49,420 bases of DNA, taken from the NCBI GenBank assembly GCA_027943245.1, contig JANDJZ010000297.1:1-49420 (forward strand). The letters are read 5' to 3'. This DNA is from Acanthamoeba sp. SK_2022b. Its lineage: Eukaryota; Discosea; Longamoebia; Acanthamoebidae. The translations under genes and the position numbers were made by a program. The notes beneath the pieces were generated by a model. The model searched no databases, had not been told where the DNA came from, and worked only from the letters and a program-made list of their open reading frames with translations. Below are positions 24,240 to 34,468 of the stretch, one piece after another; position 1 is the stretch's first letter; the number at the start of each line of letters is the position of its first letter.

Positions 24240-24818
24240 ATGAAACGTAAGCAGGGCACACCAGCACCAGCGGTAGTAGTGCCTCCTGCGGCAGCGGCCG
24301 TGAAGGTGGACGTGTATGATCAGAATGCTGTGAAGCAGCTGCTTGATGACGTGATTATGACCTACGCGCTAGAGACACGGGGGCTCGACGAAGATCTCAC
24401 TTTCTCCAACTACAAGCTCGTGCTCGGCGGCCTATCGTGTCTGGTGGCGATCGCCTCTCACGCCTACCCTGAGCCCTTCCCCGAGAATGCGTGGGTGCTC
24501 AAGGTGTGCGTGGTGAGCTACATCGTGCTCAGCGTGCTCCTCCAGTACGTGGCCTTCTACATGGAGGGCAATACGATCCTCACCACACGACCCACCCAAC
24601 GAGGCAAGAAGCTCATCAAGCCCCTCAACGTCCAGACCCGCTTCCCCAAATGTGAGGAGAACTTCACCATCCTGGTCACCACCAACCAGGGCAAGTCTGT
24701 CTCGCATTCTGTCTCCTCCTCTGTTGGCCGATGGTTCCAGCCCGATGGAACCTTCGTTCGCGAGACCTTTATCTCTGACCTCGATCAGCTTTTCACGGCA
24801 GTTGAGGACAGTGACTGA
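24240..24818 (+). CDS. SPCS2: Signal peptidase complex subunit 2
   Basis: Non-catalytic ER membrane subunit of the signal peptidase complex that cuts signal peptides. Single exon, 192 residues. The order fits SPC25/SPCS2: Ala/Pro-rich start, the cytosolic motif VKVDVYDQNAVKQLLDD, two close membrane helices (YKLVLGGLSCLVAIASHAYP and VCVVSYIVLSVLLQYVAFY), then a C-terminal cytosolic beta domain (NFTILVTTNQGKS, followed by SVGRWFQPDGTFVRETFIS). Start: the first ATG in frame after the kinase stop, giving MKRKQGTPAP. It begins 170 bases after the kinase gene ends, on the same strand. Confidence 0.92.
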   Translation: MKRKQGTPAPAVVVPPAAAAVKVDVYDQNAVKQLLDDVIMTYALETRGLDEDLTFSNYKLVLGGLSCLVAIASHAYPEPFPENAWVLKVCVVSYIVLSVLLQYVAFYMEGNTILTTRPTQRGKKLIKPLNVQTRFPKCEENFTILVTTNQGKSVSHSVSSSVGRWFQPDGTFVRETFISDLDQLFTAVEDSD

Positions 24819-25138
24819 TACACACACCCAAAATCTATTTCTCTGTATCCAACCTTGTGAGCACCTCCCCCCCTCTGCATCTCCTTTTGCACTCTCTCCC
24901 TGGCCAGGCGCCTGCCACGCGCGGAGGTCGGCCGTTGTCCAGGGCTGCGCGGCTTTTGTGCAACGCGGCCGCAAAATGAAGGGAACCAAGCGGGGAGCGT
25001 GGCTTCATTGTCGTAACCCGCGGCACCGCGCCTCACCGTCTCCGCGACCCTGTACCATAAAGACACCCCTCTTGGGCCAAAGACCGGAGAGCGTGTGCGC
25101 TTGTACGCTAGAAAGAAGGAAGAGAGAGAGAGAGAGAT
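24819..25138. other. Intergenic between SPCS2 and the RCC1 gene
   Basis: GC-rich gap with a C-run near 24868 and a (GA)n run (about 25123-25138) directly before the RCC1 gene start. It holds the SPCS2 3' end and the RCC1 gene promoter. No exon seen. Confidence 0.5.
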
Positions 25139-25909
25139 ATGGACGAAGAACCCACGCAGGCCACACCAAAGACGAGCTCTCTAGCTTCGGAGACAGCAGG
25201 GGGGTGCCCTGGTGTGCCTTCGCCCACTACCGGACAGCAGCAAGGCTTCTCAGTGCCGGACTTCCTCTCCACGTCTGGCCTGCTCGACACTCGGGCGGCT
25301 TCCTCCTCCTCCTCCTCCGAAGAAGGCAGCGAGGACAGCTGTTTGCGAGTGGTCTACCTCGCCCAAGGCTGGCTCGACGCCCAGAACGTCCACTATGCCC
25401 TCATCACAGGTTTGCCCTTATCCCCCCACACAGCCCTCCTCGCGTTCCTGTCGCTTTCGTTCTCTCCCCCCCCATCTGCCCTTGGGCAAATCTCCCGCTC
25501 CTCACCCTTATCCTTTGCCTGGTGGTGCGCCTTCTATTTTGAAATGGCGATATAGACCGTTCTGAGCTGTTCACCTGGGGCAGGTTCGCTTCCTTTCTCC
25601 TTCTCCGCCAGCGGCAGCAGTGGAAACGTTTGACCTTCGGTCCTCCTCTTTCTCCTTTCTTTGTGCTGGCTTCTGTTCCGCAGCGGAGCGTTTGGGCGAC
25701 TGGGTCACGGAAACACGGACGACCAAGCGCTCCCGCGGGCTGTGGCAGCCTTGGCCAAACAGCGCGTGCGCTGGGTAGCGTGTGGCTGGGACACGACCGC
25801 CGCCGTCACAGGTACATGAAACCTTGGGGGAAGCTTACCGCGTCTTCTCTTCCTCGATATCAGGACGCTCACCTGCCCAATCACGAATTCGTTGTTGTTG
25901 TTGTTGTTG

Positions 25910-25990
<81 letters not shown>

Positions 25991-28900
25991 GAGCGTGGCG
26001 AGCTGTATCTGTGGGGCAGCGGCGAGGGCATCCCTCGACTGGTGTCGTTCCCCGGAGAAGGCGTTTTACGGGTGGCCAAGGTCTGCTTGGGCGAAGCCCA
26101 CGCTGCAGTTCTGTCCGGTACCTTCTAAGCCGCTTCTCTCTCTCTCTCTCTCTCTCCATCTTGTCCCTCTCGTTTGGTCTCCTCTTTGCGTGGTGTATGA
26201 GATACTGGCAGCAGCCTTGACTCAGTTCTCTGCTGTGGCATTAGAGCGTGGTGACGTGTACACTTTCGGAGCGTTCGCTCACGGGCGTAAGACCAAGCGG
26301 GTGGCGCAGCGAAGGCAGCGAGGTCACAAGGGCTGGGCACGGGATCCCCAGCCGCGCATCGTGTACAACCTGCCCAGCGGCCAGACCAAGAACATCGCCT
26401 GCGGCTCACATCACATCCTCGCCCTCACGGCCGACGGCAAGGTCTATTCGTGGGGTGACGGCTCGTGGGGCAAGCTTGGCCACGGCTCCGAGACCGAAGA
26501 ATGGCTACCTCGACCCATCGAAGCCCTCGAGTGCGCGGCCCTCTCCTATCCGAGTCCTGAGCCACAGACGTCTCTTTCGTTAGTTTATTGGAACACTGAA
26601 AACTCTTCGCCAACACCAGAGGCCAGGCCGTGGTGCAGATCGACGCGGGTGACGACCACTCGGCATTCCTTACCACCGACGGCACGGTGTGGACCTGCGG
26701 CTGTCCTAATGATGGTCGACTGGGGTTGAGCGAAGAAACGATCAAGGTACTTCTTTTATAAAAATTCTTAAGAAACTCGTAAAAAAGCCCTAAATGGTCC
26801 CGCACCACAGGAGCACCAGGAGGAGTTTGCCGCTGAGGCGACCAAAAAAGATGCCGCCGTCCTCGTGCCCTCGGCAGTGGGTGGCCCGCTCGCCCCTCGC
26901 CAAGTGGTGGCCATATATGCGGGGGCTGCCTTCACCCTCTGCCGCACTCTCAGCAAGGATGTCTTCTACTTTGGCAAACCCGACTGTATCCTCCCCTCCC
27001 ACTGTTCGCGTCTCGCGTGCCATCTCTGCATGTTTGCTTTCGTGCTCACCCCTTCATGTCCTCCTGCCACCAGTTGACGATACCCTTGGTGTGGCTCACT
27101 CGCCCACGGTTTTGACTATAGAATCGTACCCCCTGTCAGCAATGGCCAGCCGCGCCTACCGCTGCATGAATATCGTACTCTCCCGCCCCTTCTTGTGTCG
27201 ATATCTCTGCTCATGTATCTGCCATTTTCTCCCTCCCCACCTCTCTTGTGCCTGCGCGCAGAAGCTACCCAACGGTGATGAGGAGAAGATGGAGTTCACC
27301 CACATCGTTGTGGTAAGCCCTCCCCATCCGTCAGTCTGCTGTTTCCTTTTGATCGCGGTTTCTTGGTTTCTTGCGATCTCCTCCTTCTCACTGCCGCTTT
27401 TCAATAGAACGACGACGAGAAGGCCGCGTCCTTCATCCAGAAGCAGAAGCACTCTACGCAGGTCCGCCATCTCCGTTCGACGCCGCGTCGAGGCTCGTTC
27501 CCTGAGATAGGTATGACAGCACGCCCCCCCCCCCGATCAAAGGCCAAATCGACAACAAACGTTTCTCCCTCCCGCTCTTTCTATGCTGATGTTTCCTGGG
27601 CGGGTGTGGTGGGGGAAGCAGGTCAAATAGCGAAGGTGAAGGGCATCTGGGATAAGAGGGGCAAGACGCTGAACGAACACGATGTAGAGGCCCTGCGCCA
27701 CGCCGTGGTCAACAAAAAGAACAACGGAACCCGCACCAAGTCCCACATCTCGCGTCGCATTAGCGACAGCCAGCTGCAACTGGGCGACGAGGAGATGGTG
27801 GGTCACAACAGCCCCGACCAGGAGGCCTCGCCCGCCTCTCCCACGCTATCGCCCCAACTCGAGTCGAACGCCCGAGAGCCCTTGGGCTCCGATGACGACT
27901 TCAAACCTTTGGTTTCCGTAGATTCTACTGTTGCCGCCGCTGCCGCCGCAGCTCCATCTTCCACCGAAGAGGACAATGCCGTCCACTGCGCACAGCCCGA
28001 GAGCGGCGAGGTGGCGGGCGAGGCCAATGTCGATCTTCGTGAACCTGAGAGCGCCGGAAAGGATGACCTCGCGGAAGACTCCCTGGCAGAGCCGATGCCA
28101 CCGCTCTTGGACGAAGAGGGTGCGAAGCCTCTCCTCGAAGACCAGCAGCCCTCCGCGCCAGAGGAGGTCCAACCGCAGGTGCCGCACGCGGAATCAAGTG
28201 ACAAGCTGGAAGACGACACCGGCGGCGAGCTCAGCGAAGGCGATGATGAAGAAGACATTCGAGGGGAGACTCCGCGCCAGCGACCAGTGGACGACTCGCA
28301 CGCGCCAAAGGCGGGCAATGCGTTGGTTAAGGAAAAGGATGAGGCCGGAGCTGACGAAGATGAGAGCGAGACCGAAGGTGAGGATGACGAAGACATTCGG
28401 CTGGAGACCCCCCGCGCCGTCGATGGCCTTGCCGAGCCTTCACGCCTCGAGCAGGGCAGTGGCACCAAGCAGGGCGTCAGCGGCTACACAGAAGATGAGG
28501 AGAACGAGGAGAAGCACGCTCTTACCGAGGGCGAGGATGAGGAGGACATCCGCGGGGAGGCGCTCACACCGAGGGAGGTCAGCAAGCTGCCGCTCGAGGC
28601 CGTGGCGAAGCACGGCGAGGGAGAGGAGAACAGCGGCGATGACCAGCCGACGGACGGAGAGGACGAGGAAGACATTCGAGGCGAGACGCCCCGAGGGAAG
28701 GAGAGCGGGGAGAGCGTCGACCAAGTGGTCAAGGGGACCAGCTTCAGCGGCAGCACGATCAGTAGAGTGAGCGATGACGAGGAGGATACGCTGAGCGAGG
28801 GCGACGACGAGCAGGACATTCGAGGGGAGGACGACGAACCCCTCTGGGTTGACGTGCACCTGGCTGCCGTTGCGCAGATGGAGAAAAGCACGAAGAAGGA

Positions 28901-31411
28901 GGAGAAGAAAAAGAAGAAGGACGAGACCAAGAGGAAGTCGCTGAAGAAGTCCCCGAAGCCGGACGAAAACAAGCTCAGCAGCAGCAGCAGGGAACAGAAA
29001 AAGGACGAGGGCAACAGCGCTCGGAGGATCGTGCGTAACATCTCCCTCAAGCTCATTGGGAAGAGCGCCACCATCGAGCGCGATGCCCCGCCCAAGGAGA
29101 AGAGCAAGAAGAGCAAGAAGGCCAAGGGCACGATGGGGAAGAAGTCGCACACCCTCACGGCGTCCCCGCGCATTAGCCGAGAGCGACCGGACGACAGCGA
29201 CGAGCCAAGGGGCAAATCTCAGACGACCAGCGGCGGCGGCAGCAATGACGCGCTTGCCGCCGTGAAGACCACTAGCGGGGCCCTGTCGAATGAGTTAATA
29301 GTTTCGGAGGGGGGAGAGGAAGCGGGCCAGTGGATGGCCGCCACCGCGAGCCCCGTCCGTCGGCGAAGCCGCGGGTTCCTCATGCGCAGCGGTCATGTGA
29401 TCGAGGCTGGCAGCGAGAACGATGCCGACAGTGCCGTCGCCACGGTCAACGGCAGCAAGATGGAACTGAGGAAGAGTCGGGAGAAGCTGTCCATTCGACG
29501 GAGCGTAAGCTGTGATGCTCCGCAGGACGGCGTGCAGACTCGGCAAAGCCAAGACATGGAGGAGCGACGCAGGAGCCGCGAGGTGGCGGAGAAGCGGGCC
29601 AGCAGGGAGGTCGACAACAACGTGGCGACCCTCAAGGATCGGCGGGCCAGCAATGGATTCGCCGAGAAGGCCATCGAGCGCCGGAGCAAGGAGCTGCACA
29701 TACACGAGCTCGAGAAGGCCGCCGATCATGACAACAAGCCCGACGAGGCCCCTGAAGACGCGGCATCGGACAAGCAGGCCCCGGGGTCGCCTTTCAAGAA
29801 GTTCCATACCATCGGGCGGGCCCACCGCAGGCGTAACAAGACTATCAACTCGGGTGGTACGTGCCACTCATGTCACACCGCCGCCACATGCATTGGGTTG
29901 TGGCCATTCTGTCTCTTTCTCTCTAGGCTGACACTTGCACCACTCACTCAAACATGTGCGGAATTGTAGCGGTAAGCGACTCCATGGAAGCGGTGCCCAC
30001 GAAGCAGAAGCGCTTCTCGATCAGCACCCCCTTCCACAGCTTCTCCTCCTCGGTTAACCGCACCCGCACGACCTTCACCAAGGGTAAGCGCCGTCCTCGA
30101 CCCCGCTTCACGAAACTGCGCACGCCTCGTTGGCGCCAACCGCGTTAATACGGGGGTCGTGGGTGGTGTCGAGCAGAGGCGGCGCAGCTGAAGGAGTTTG
30201 AAAGGCGGCTGAAGAACATCAAGCCGGGTGCTACGGAGGAGAGGGCAGCGGTGCTGAAGGAGTGGGCCGATTTCCTTCTGGCACAGCACGCCACCAAGCA
30301 GCTCGAGAAGGACAAAAAGGCCGGCGCCAAGGACAGCCCCGCCGCGTCGCCTTCGCCCTCCCCCAAGAAAAGCCGTACGTGGAGGCCCATCTCCTCTCTG
30401 TCCAGTGTTCTCTGGTGGCCCTCGCCTCTCTCTTTCTCTATGTGTCATCATTTTCATGCGAACAGCCCATGCGTAGGGTGTATGTGTGCGTGAATCAATC
30501 AAAGACCAACCAACCAACCAACCAACCAACCAAACAAACAGGGTTTGGCACCCTCCGCCGGCGAAAGAACGAAGAAAAGGAGCAGGAAAAGGCTCCGCCC
30601 CCGACGGACGAGTCTGGCGAGGACGTCGCCGGCACCATCATAGGGAACGAAGAGATCCTCCTCAAGTACACGTCAATTCTGTGCTAAACGTCCCCCCCTT
30701 ATGCGCACTCACCTTTGTACGTGTACAAGGCTCCAATCGGGGGAGACGATCAGGCTGGCCTACAAGGAGGCAAAAAGAGGTTGGGTGGAGGACCGCTCCT
30801 CGCCAGAGGTGTCTGTCTCCCCACCGCCCTCGCCTTCGCCCCCTGCGTCGCCTTCTGGTTCACCCCGCACACCCGGACGCACGCGGCTGGCACGGGTCCC
30901 TCTCTTTCGCACCCACTCCCTCTCCCTCAACTTCCTGCGAGGAGGGAGCGGCAGCGAGAAGAAGAGCGACCGAATCGATCGTAACGTTGGCGGCGGAGAG
31001 AGCGACAGCTGCACGGACACCGCCGGCTGTGGCAAGGGCAACCTGGCTCGGCAGAAGAGCGATGCACGGATTGGGGCGGGCGTGGTCGACCGACTGGCGA
31101 GGCTCGAAGAGGAGGAGTCCTTCTCGGATGTGTGGCGGCGCGAGAAGGAGCGACAGCTGGCTGAGGCCGAGGAGCGGAAGCGCAAGGCCGAGCGGAAGCA
31201 GCGCAAGAAGCAGAAGGAGAAGGAGTGGGCGCTCAAGGGCGAGGCCTCGGCGGAGCGCGAGCGATTCAAAGAGCGGCCGCAGAGTGTGCCAGAAGAGGAG
31301 CAGCACACTAGGCACTCGGAGTCAGACTACTCCTCTTCCGACCTCAAGCTTGAGTCTACACCTGATCCCGTCACCCACTCAATTGAACCCTGCGAACAGG
31401 AGGCATCGTGA
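25139..31411 (+). CDS. Large RCC1-repeat protein with acidic repeats and charged tail
   Basis: A multi-exon gene. The first part is an RCC1 beta-propeller built from small exons: SGAFGRLGHGNTDDQALPR, ACGWDTTAAVT, GELYLWGSGEG, GEAHAAVLS, GDVYTFGAF, then IACGSHHILALTADGKVYSW followed by GDGSWGKLGHGSETEEW, AGDDHSAFLTTDGTVWTCG and DVFYFG. RCC1 propellers act as exchange factors or scaffolds. A long exon (27620-29858) then encodes a disordered Asp/Glu-rich region with five copies of an acidic-plus-basic motif (EEDIRGETPR and relatives, 28233-28823), followed by Lys-rich and Arg/Ser-rich blocks. Later exons encode FERRLKNIKPGATEERAAVL and a coiled, Lys/Glu-rich tail with Pro/Ser stretches. It might be two genes, but phases join well across the introns at about 29858, 30065, 30375 and 30665. 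The function is not known. Confidence 0.75.
25889..25988 (+). repeat. (TTG)n and (GT)n microsatellites in RCC1 intron
   Basis: Seven or so TTG units are followed by about 39 GT units on the sense strand. The intron lies between the propeller exons ending TTAAVT and starting ERGELYLWG. It is the longest dinucleotide tract of the window, and the acceptor follows directly (GTGTGAAG). Confidence 0.95.
30507..30540 (+). repeat. (CCAA)n tract in RCC1 gene intron
   Basis: Six or seven CCAA/ACCA units decaying to CAAA just before the acceptor AACAAACAG. It lies in the intron before the FGTLRRRKNEEK exon. Confidence 0.85.
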
Positions 31412-31559
31412 CGGCTGTGCTCAACCAAAGGCACGAAAGTCAGCGCAGAGGAGTCCGCGCTCATCTTTGGCATAATCCTTGGCGAAAGCTCAGCGCTCAG
31501 AGAATGCATCTCGTCATCCTTGCTGGCGTAAGGATTCATTGTTCCGACAAACGATCAAC

Positions 31560-33525
31560 GTGAAATCAAGTATACTTTTTGGGGTCCTCCATCATCTGTG
31601 TCACATTGCCTAGTTTTGGTCAAGGGGCAGGGCAATATGCAGCAGACTAATGTCATGGAGCAAAAGCAACTCACTTCTTTTCTCAGAGGGTCTCAGCAAG
31701 CATCTGTTCTACAGGTTAATTCTCCAGGCCTACATGACACCCTCCTCACATCCATCACAGAGCATCCTTAATTTCTATCCAAAAACATCAATGTTGAAGA
31801 GATTGAATAGCCTTGTGTCACTTGTATAAATGTGGTTTACCATGACCCCACCCAAGAGTGCACAAGAAAAAAAATGAAAAACTGCTGCCTTCCCATCTCT
31901 TTTTATTGTGCCCCTGCCCCACCCTGCTCCACCCTGCCCTGCCCCACCTTATGCCTCTCTCATCTCTTGTGCCTCTTTGTGATATTTACAGAGCTGGGTA
32001 GTGGTGACATTGAGCTTTGGTGGCTGTCTCTGACCATTTGCAAACTGTCTATGTGCAGGCAGGGGTAGCCTTGTTGTGCAATGGGATGAGAGAAAACTGG
32101 TTCGTTGAAAAGAAATCGGCCATATTTATGCATCACAGCAGGTAAAGGGTTACACACAACCGCCTCTATTATCAAATGAGAGGTCCAGTCATCTTAAAAT
32201 TGATTTTGATTTCAAGATTTAGCTCCTCAAGATATTTAACTCCAAATCTCCCATTTTGCAAAGATCAAATTACTTTTGGTGAAAAATGCTAACTCATTTT
32301 TTGGGCAAATCCATATATAATAAGTGCTTTTTATTGCATATCAAAAAATGTCAACTTATATATCCAGCATAATCCATGTTACAATGCATACTGTGGCCAC
32401 TTCTCCAACAGAAACAACAAGTACCACTTAGGACTGCAAGGGCATTAAGGGTATTGAGTTGGCAGGAGATGGTGCCATGAAGTGCAAGCTGTTTTTTGAG
32501 ATGTTTGGAGGTCACAGTAGTAATGGTGGTTTCAGAAAAGATGTTGTAGTTAGAAGCAGTCAACAAGGTCAGTCATCCAGCCCCCATCCCTTACTCAGTG
32601 ATGAGCATTAAGATTTCATGAATTCAGCAGCAGCTATGGTGGCTGGTTACTGGTGAATGGTGCAAATCACAAACATACAACATTGACTGTCAGTGGCACT
32701 TTGAAGAAACATGACAGCTATCTAATGCTGCTGCTGCTTGCACACAGAACTCAATGGCTCTGCACTTTCTTCATCTCCTTCACCTCTTTATGCATGTGCA
32801 GGGTAGCGCTGCTTAGCACTGAACATTGATAACATGGCATCAAGGTTTTGCCAGTGCACGTCCTTCACCACACACGCTTGCTTGCAACCATAGTGTCCAC
32901 ATGTGCAGTGTTCATGCAGCTCCTCTTCACCACACATCACAACCTGCCATCTGGTCCTGTAAGCACATGTGGTGCTGATGGCCTTCTAAGGGTTTATGCT
33001 TGCCATACCATTGCATATGTGTATGCAATGCCCATGCACCTCTGTCACCACAAAAATGCCTGCCATCTGGTCATGTGTGGGCAGGTGATGTTGGAGGTCT
33101 TCTTGGCATTTCTCACTGCTCTACCATCACATATGCATATGTGATGCTCATGCACCACAAAAAAGCCTGCAATTTGGTCATGTGTGGGCATGTGATGTTG
33201 GAGGTCTTCATGACATTTGTGCTTGCTATACCATTGTGTATGCATACACATACACAATGCTCAAGCACCTTCTTTCCCATTATTACCCTCTATGTTGTCA
33301 TGTTTGGGCATGTGTTGTGGGTGATCATGGTGCCATTTTGGCTTGGAATACCATCACAACAATTACAATTGTTACTTGGTGTAAAGCTGGTTAATTCACC
33401 AGATAGCACTGCATTCCTGGAAATGAGTGCACAAAAAAACGCCAGTCATTTTTGACCTCTCATTTAATAAGAGTGGAGATTATCTAAGGAATTTGATGAG
33501 CTGACTCTCAAGAGGAACCTCAAGG
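31560..33525. other. CpG-depleted island 3
   Basis: By eye I count about seven CpGs in 2 kb (near 32103, 32117, 32160, 32807, 32859, 32877 and 33440). It starts about 150 bases after the RCC1 gene stop and ends at about 33525, before a CpG-normal gene. AT content is higher than in the genes. No intact coding sequence is recognised. Its right part is the hairpin-bearing tandem repeat at 32885-33380. Confidence 0.8.
32885..33380 (+). repeat. Diverged tandem repeat, about 107-120 bp units with hairpins
   Basis: Four to five diverged units share blocks such as CCTGCCATCTGGTCATGTG, GGAGGTCTTC and ATGCTCATGCACC. Each of three units carries an inverted repeat at the same place, between a 'GC-TATAC'-like block and 'CTCATGCACC'. 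These are 33009-33030 (arms CATTGCATA / TATGCAATG), 33125-33146 (a perfect palindrome, arms CATCACATATG / CATATGTGATG) and 33232-33259 (arms CATTGTGTATG / CATACACAATG). A fourth, different hairpin is at 33358-33373. Centre-to-centre spacing is about 107-120 bases. It lies in CpG-depleted DNA. Confidence 0.85.
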
Positions 33526-33702
33526 AGGTACGTCGTTGGTCCCTTTCCTGCATGCCACGTGTTCACCAACCCATCAAGCAACATTTCCTTTTTGTTGTAT
33601 CACACAAACTGGTAGCTCAACTTCGATGATTGCACCAGTTTCAGCTGCAGAGTGGCAGAAGAACACACATGTTGCTTGCCACTGTTAATCCTCAAAACTC
33701 CC

Positions 33703-34119
33703 TTAATTGCTGTATCCATGCCGCATGCCGTCCTCGATGAGTTCCAGATGCTGCCTTCTGATATCGTCTTGCAGGCGTGCAGCTAGTCTACGCAGCTTGA
33801 ACAGCTCGTCTTGTCTTTCGGTCACTTGGCAGCACATAACGAAGGCTGCGAGGCTCCCACTTGCTGCGATTCCCACCACTGCTATTGCAACGCTGCGCGC
33901 CGCTGCAGGAATGGCAGGTCCAGCAACCAGATAGGTCAAGGCGCCGAGCGCAGAAAATGCGGCACCTGTCATGGTAGCGTTGATGCCAAGCCGCGCTTTA
34001 GCATCACACTGTTCATGCAGAGCCCTGATCTCCTCGATGATGCACGTCAGGGCTCTGGCCGTGGGCTCCGCTTGGTGCACAAACTCATCCACGCGCTCTC
34101 TCCAGCACTCAGCGCACAT
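33703..34119 (-). CDS. Small membrane protein: helix, two-helix hairpin, helix
   Basis: Single open frame of 138 residues with normal CpG content, just outside island 3. An amphipathic N-terminal helix (RVDEFVHQAEPTARALTCII) is followed by a Gly/Ala-rich hydrophobic pair (MTGAAFSALGALTYLVAGP and SVAIAVVGIAASGSLAAFVM) with a short loop, then a charged coiled helix (RQDELFKLRRLAARLQDDIR). A CAEC motif follows the start. The frame is open upstream to about 34250 without a Met, so an earlier exon could join. The layout resembles apolipoprotein-L-like or other helical membrane-inserting proteins, but I do not recognise the family and this is only a shape comparison. Confidence 0.5.
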   Translation of the reverse strand: MCAECWRERVDEFVHQAEPTARALTCIIEEIRALHEQCDAKARLGINATMTGAAFSALGALTYLVAGPAIPAAARSVAIAVVGIAASGSLAAFVMCCQVTERQDELFKLRRLAARLQDDIRRQHLELIEDGMRHGYSN

Positions 34120-34468
34120 CCTGCCGTTTGAACTCGCTCCTTCTGCTTGGTTGAGTCTTCTTCTTGGTGTACTTGCACAGTGTTCGAGCGAAGTCAGCCA
34201 ACACCTGGCAACGTGGGACTGTGAGGTAACAGGTTCGGTCGAACCAGGCGTTAATCATTGGTGTCGGGCCTTCTGGAAACAGCATGATGAACTGAAGCCC
34301 ACACCATCACAAAACCACCACAACATCAGCAAGTTGGCACATACAGCCCAGCTCAGCCTCTTCAAGATGGCCACTCTGTTTTGGCCCTGGTTCCTATAAC
34401 CATGTTTGGTTGGTTGTAGACATAAAAGCCACAACGTTGAGCCAGGCCGAGCAGTTGAACATGGTGGC

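Noticed and set aside
27803..29215. Long minus frames (Ser/Leu-rich) opposite the RCC1 acidic region
   Set aside because: Antisense shadows of the Glu/Asp-rich coding exon.
31327..31539. 70-codon minus frame starting MNPYASKDDEM
   Set aside because: It overlaps the RCC1 3' end antisense and runs into no further exon; it may be an exon of an unseen gene but cannot be supported.
32885..33380. CRISPR-like array
   Set aside because: Repeats are long, diverged and contiguous with no unique spacers; the genome is eukaryotic.
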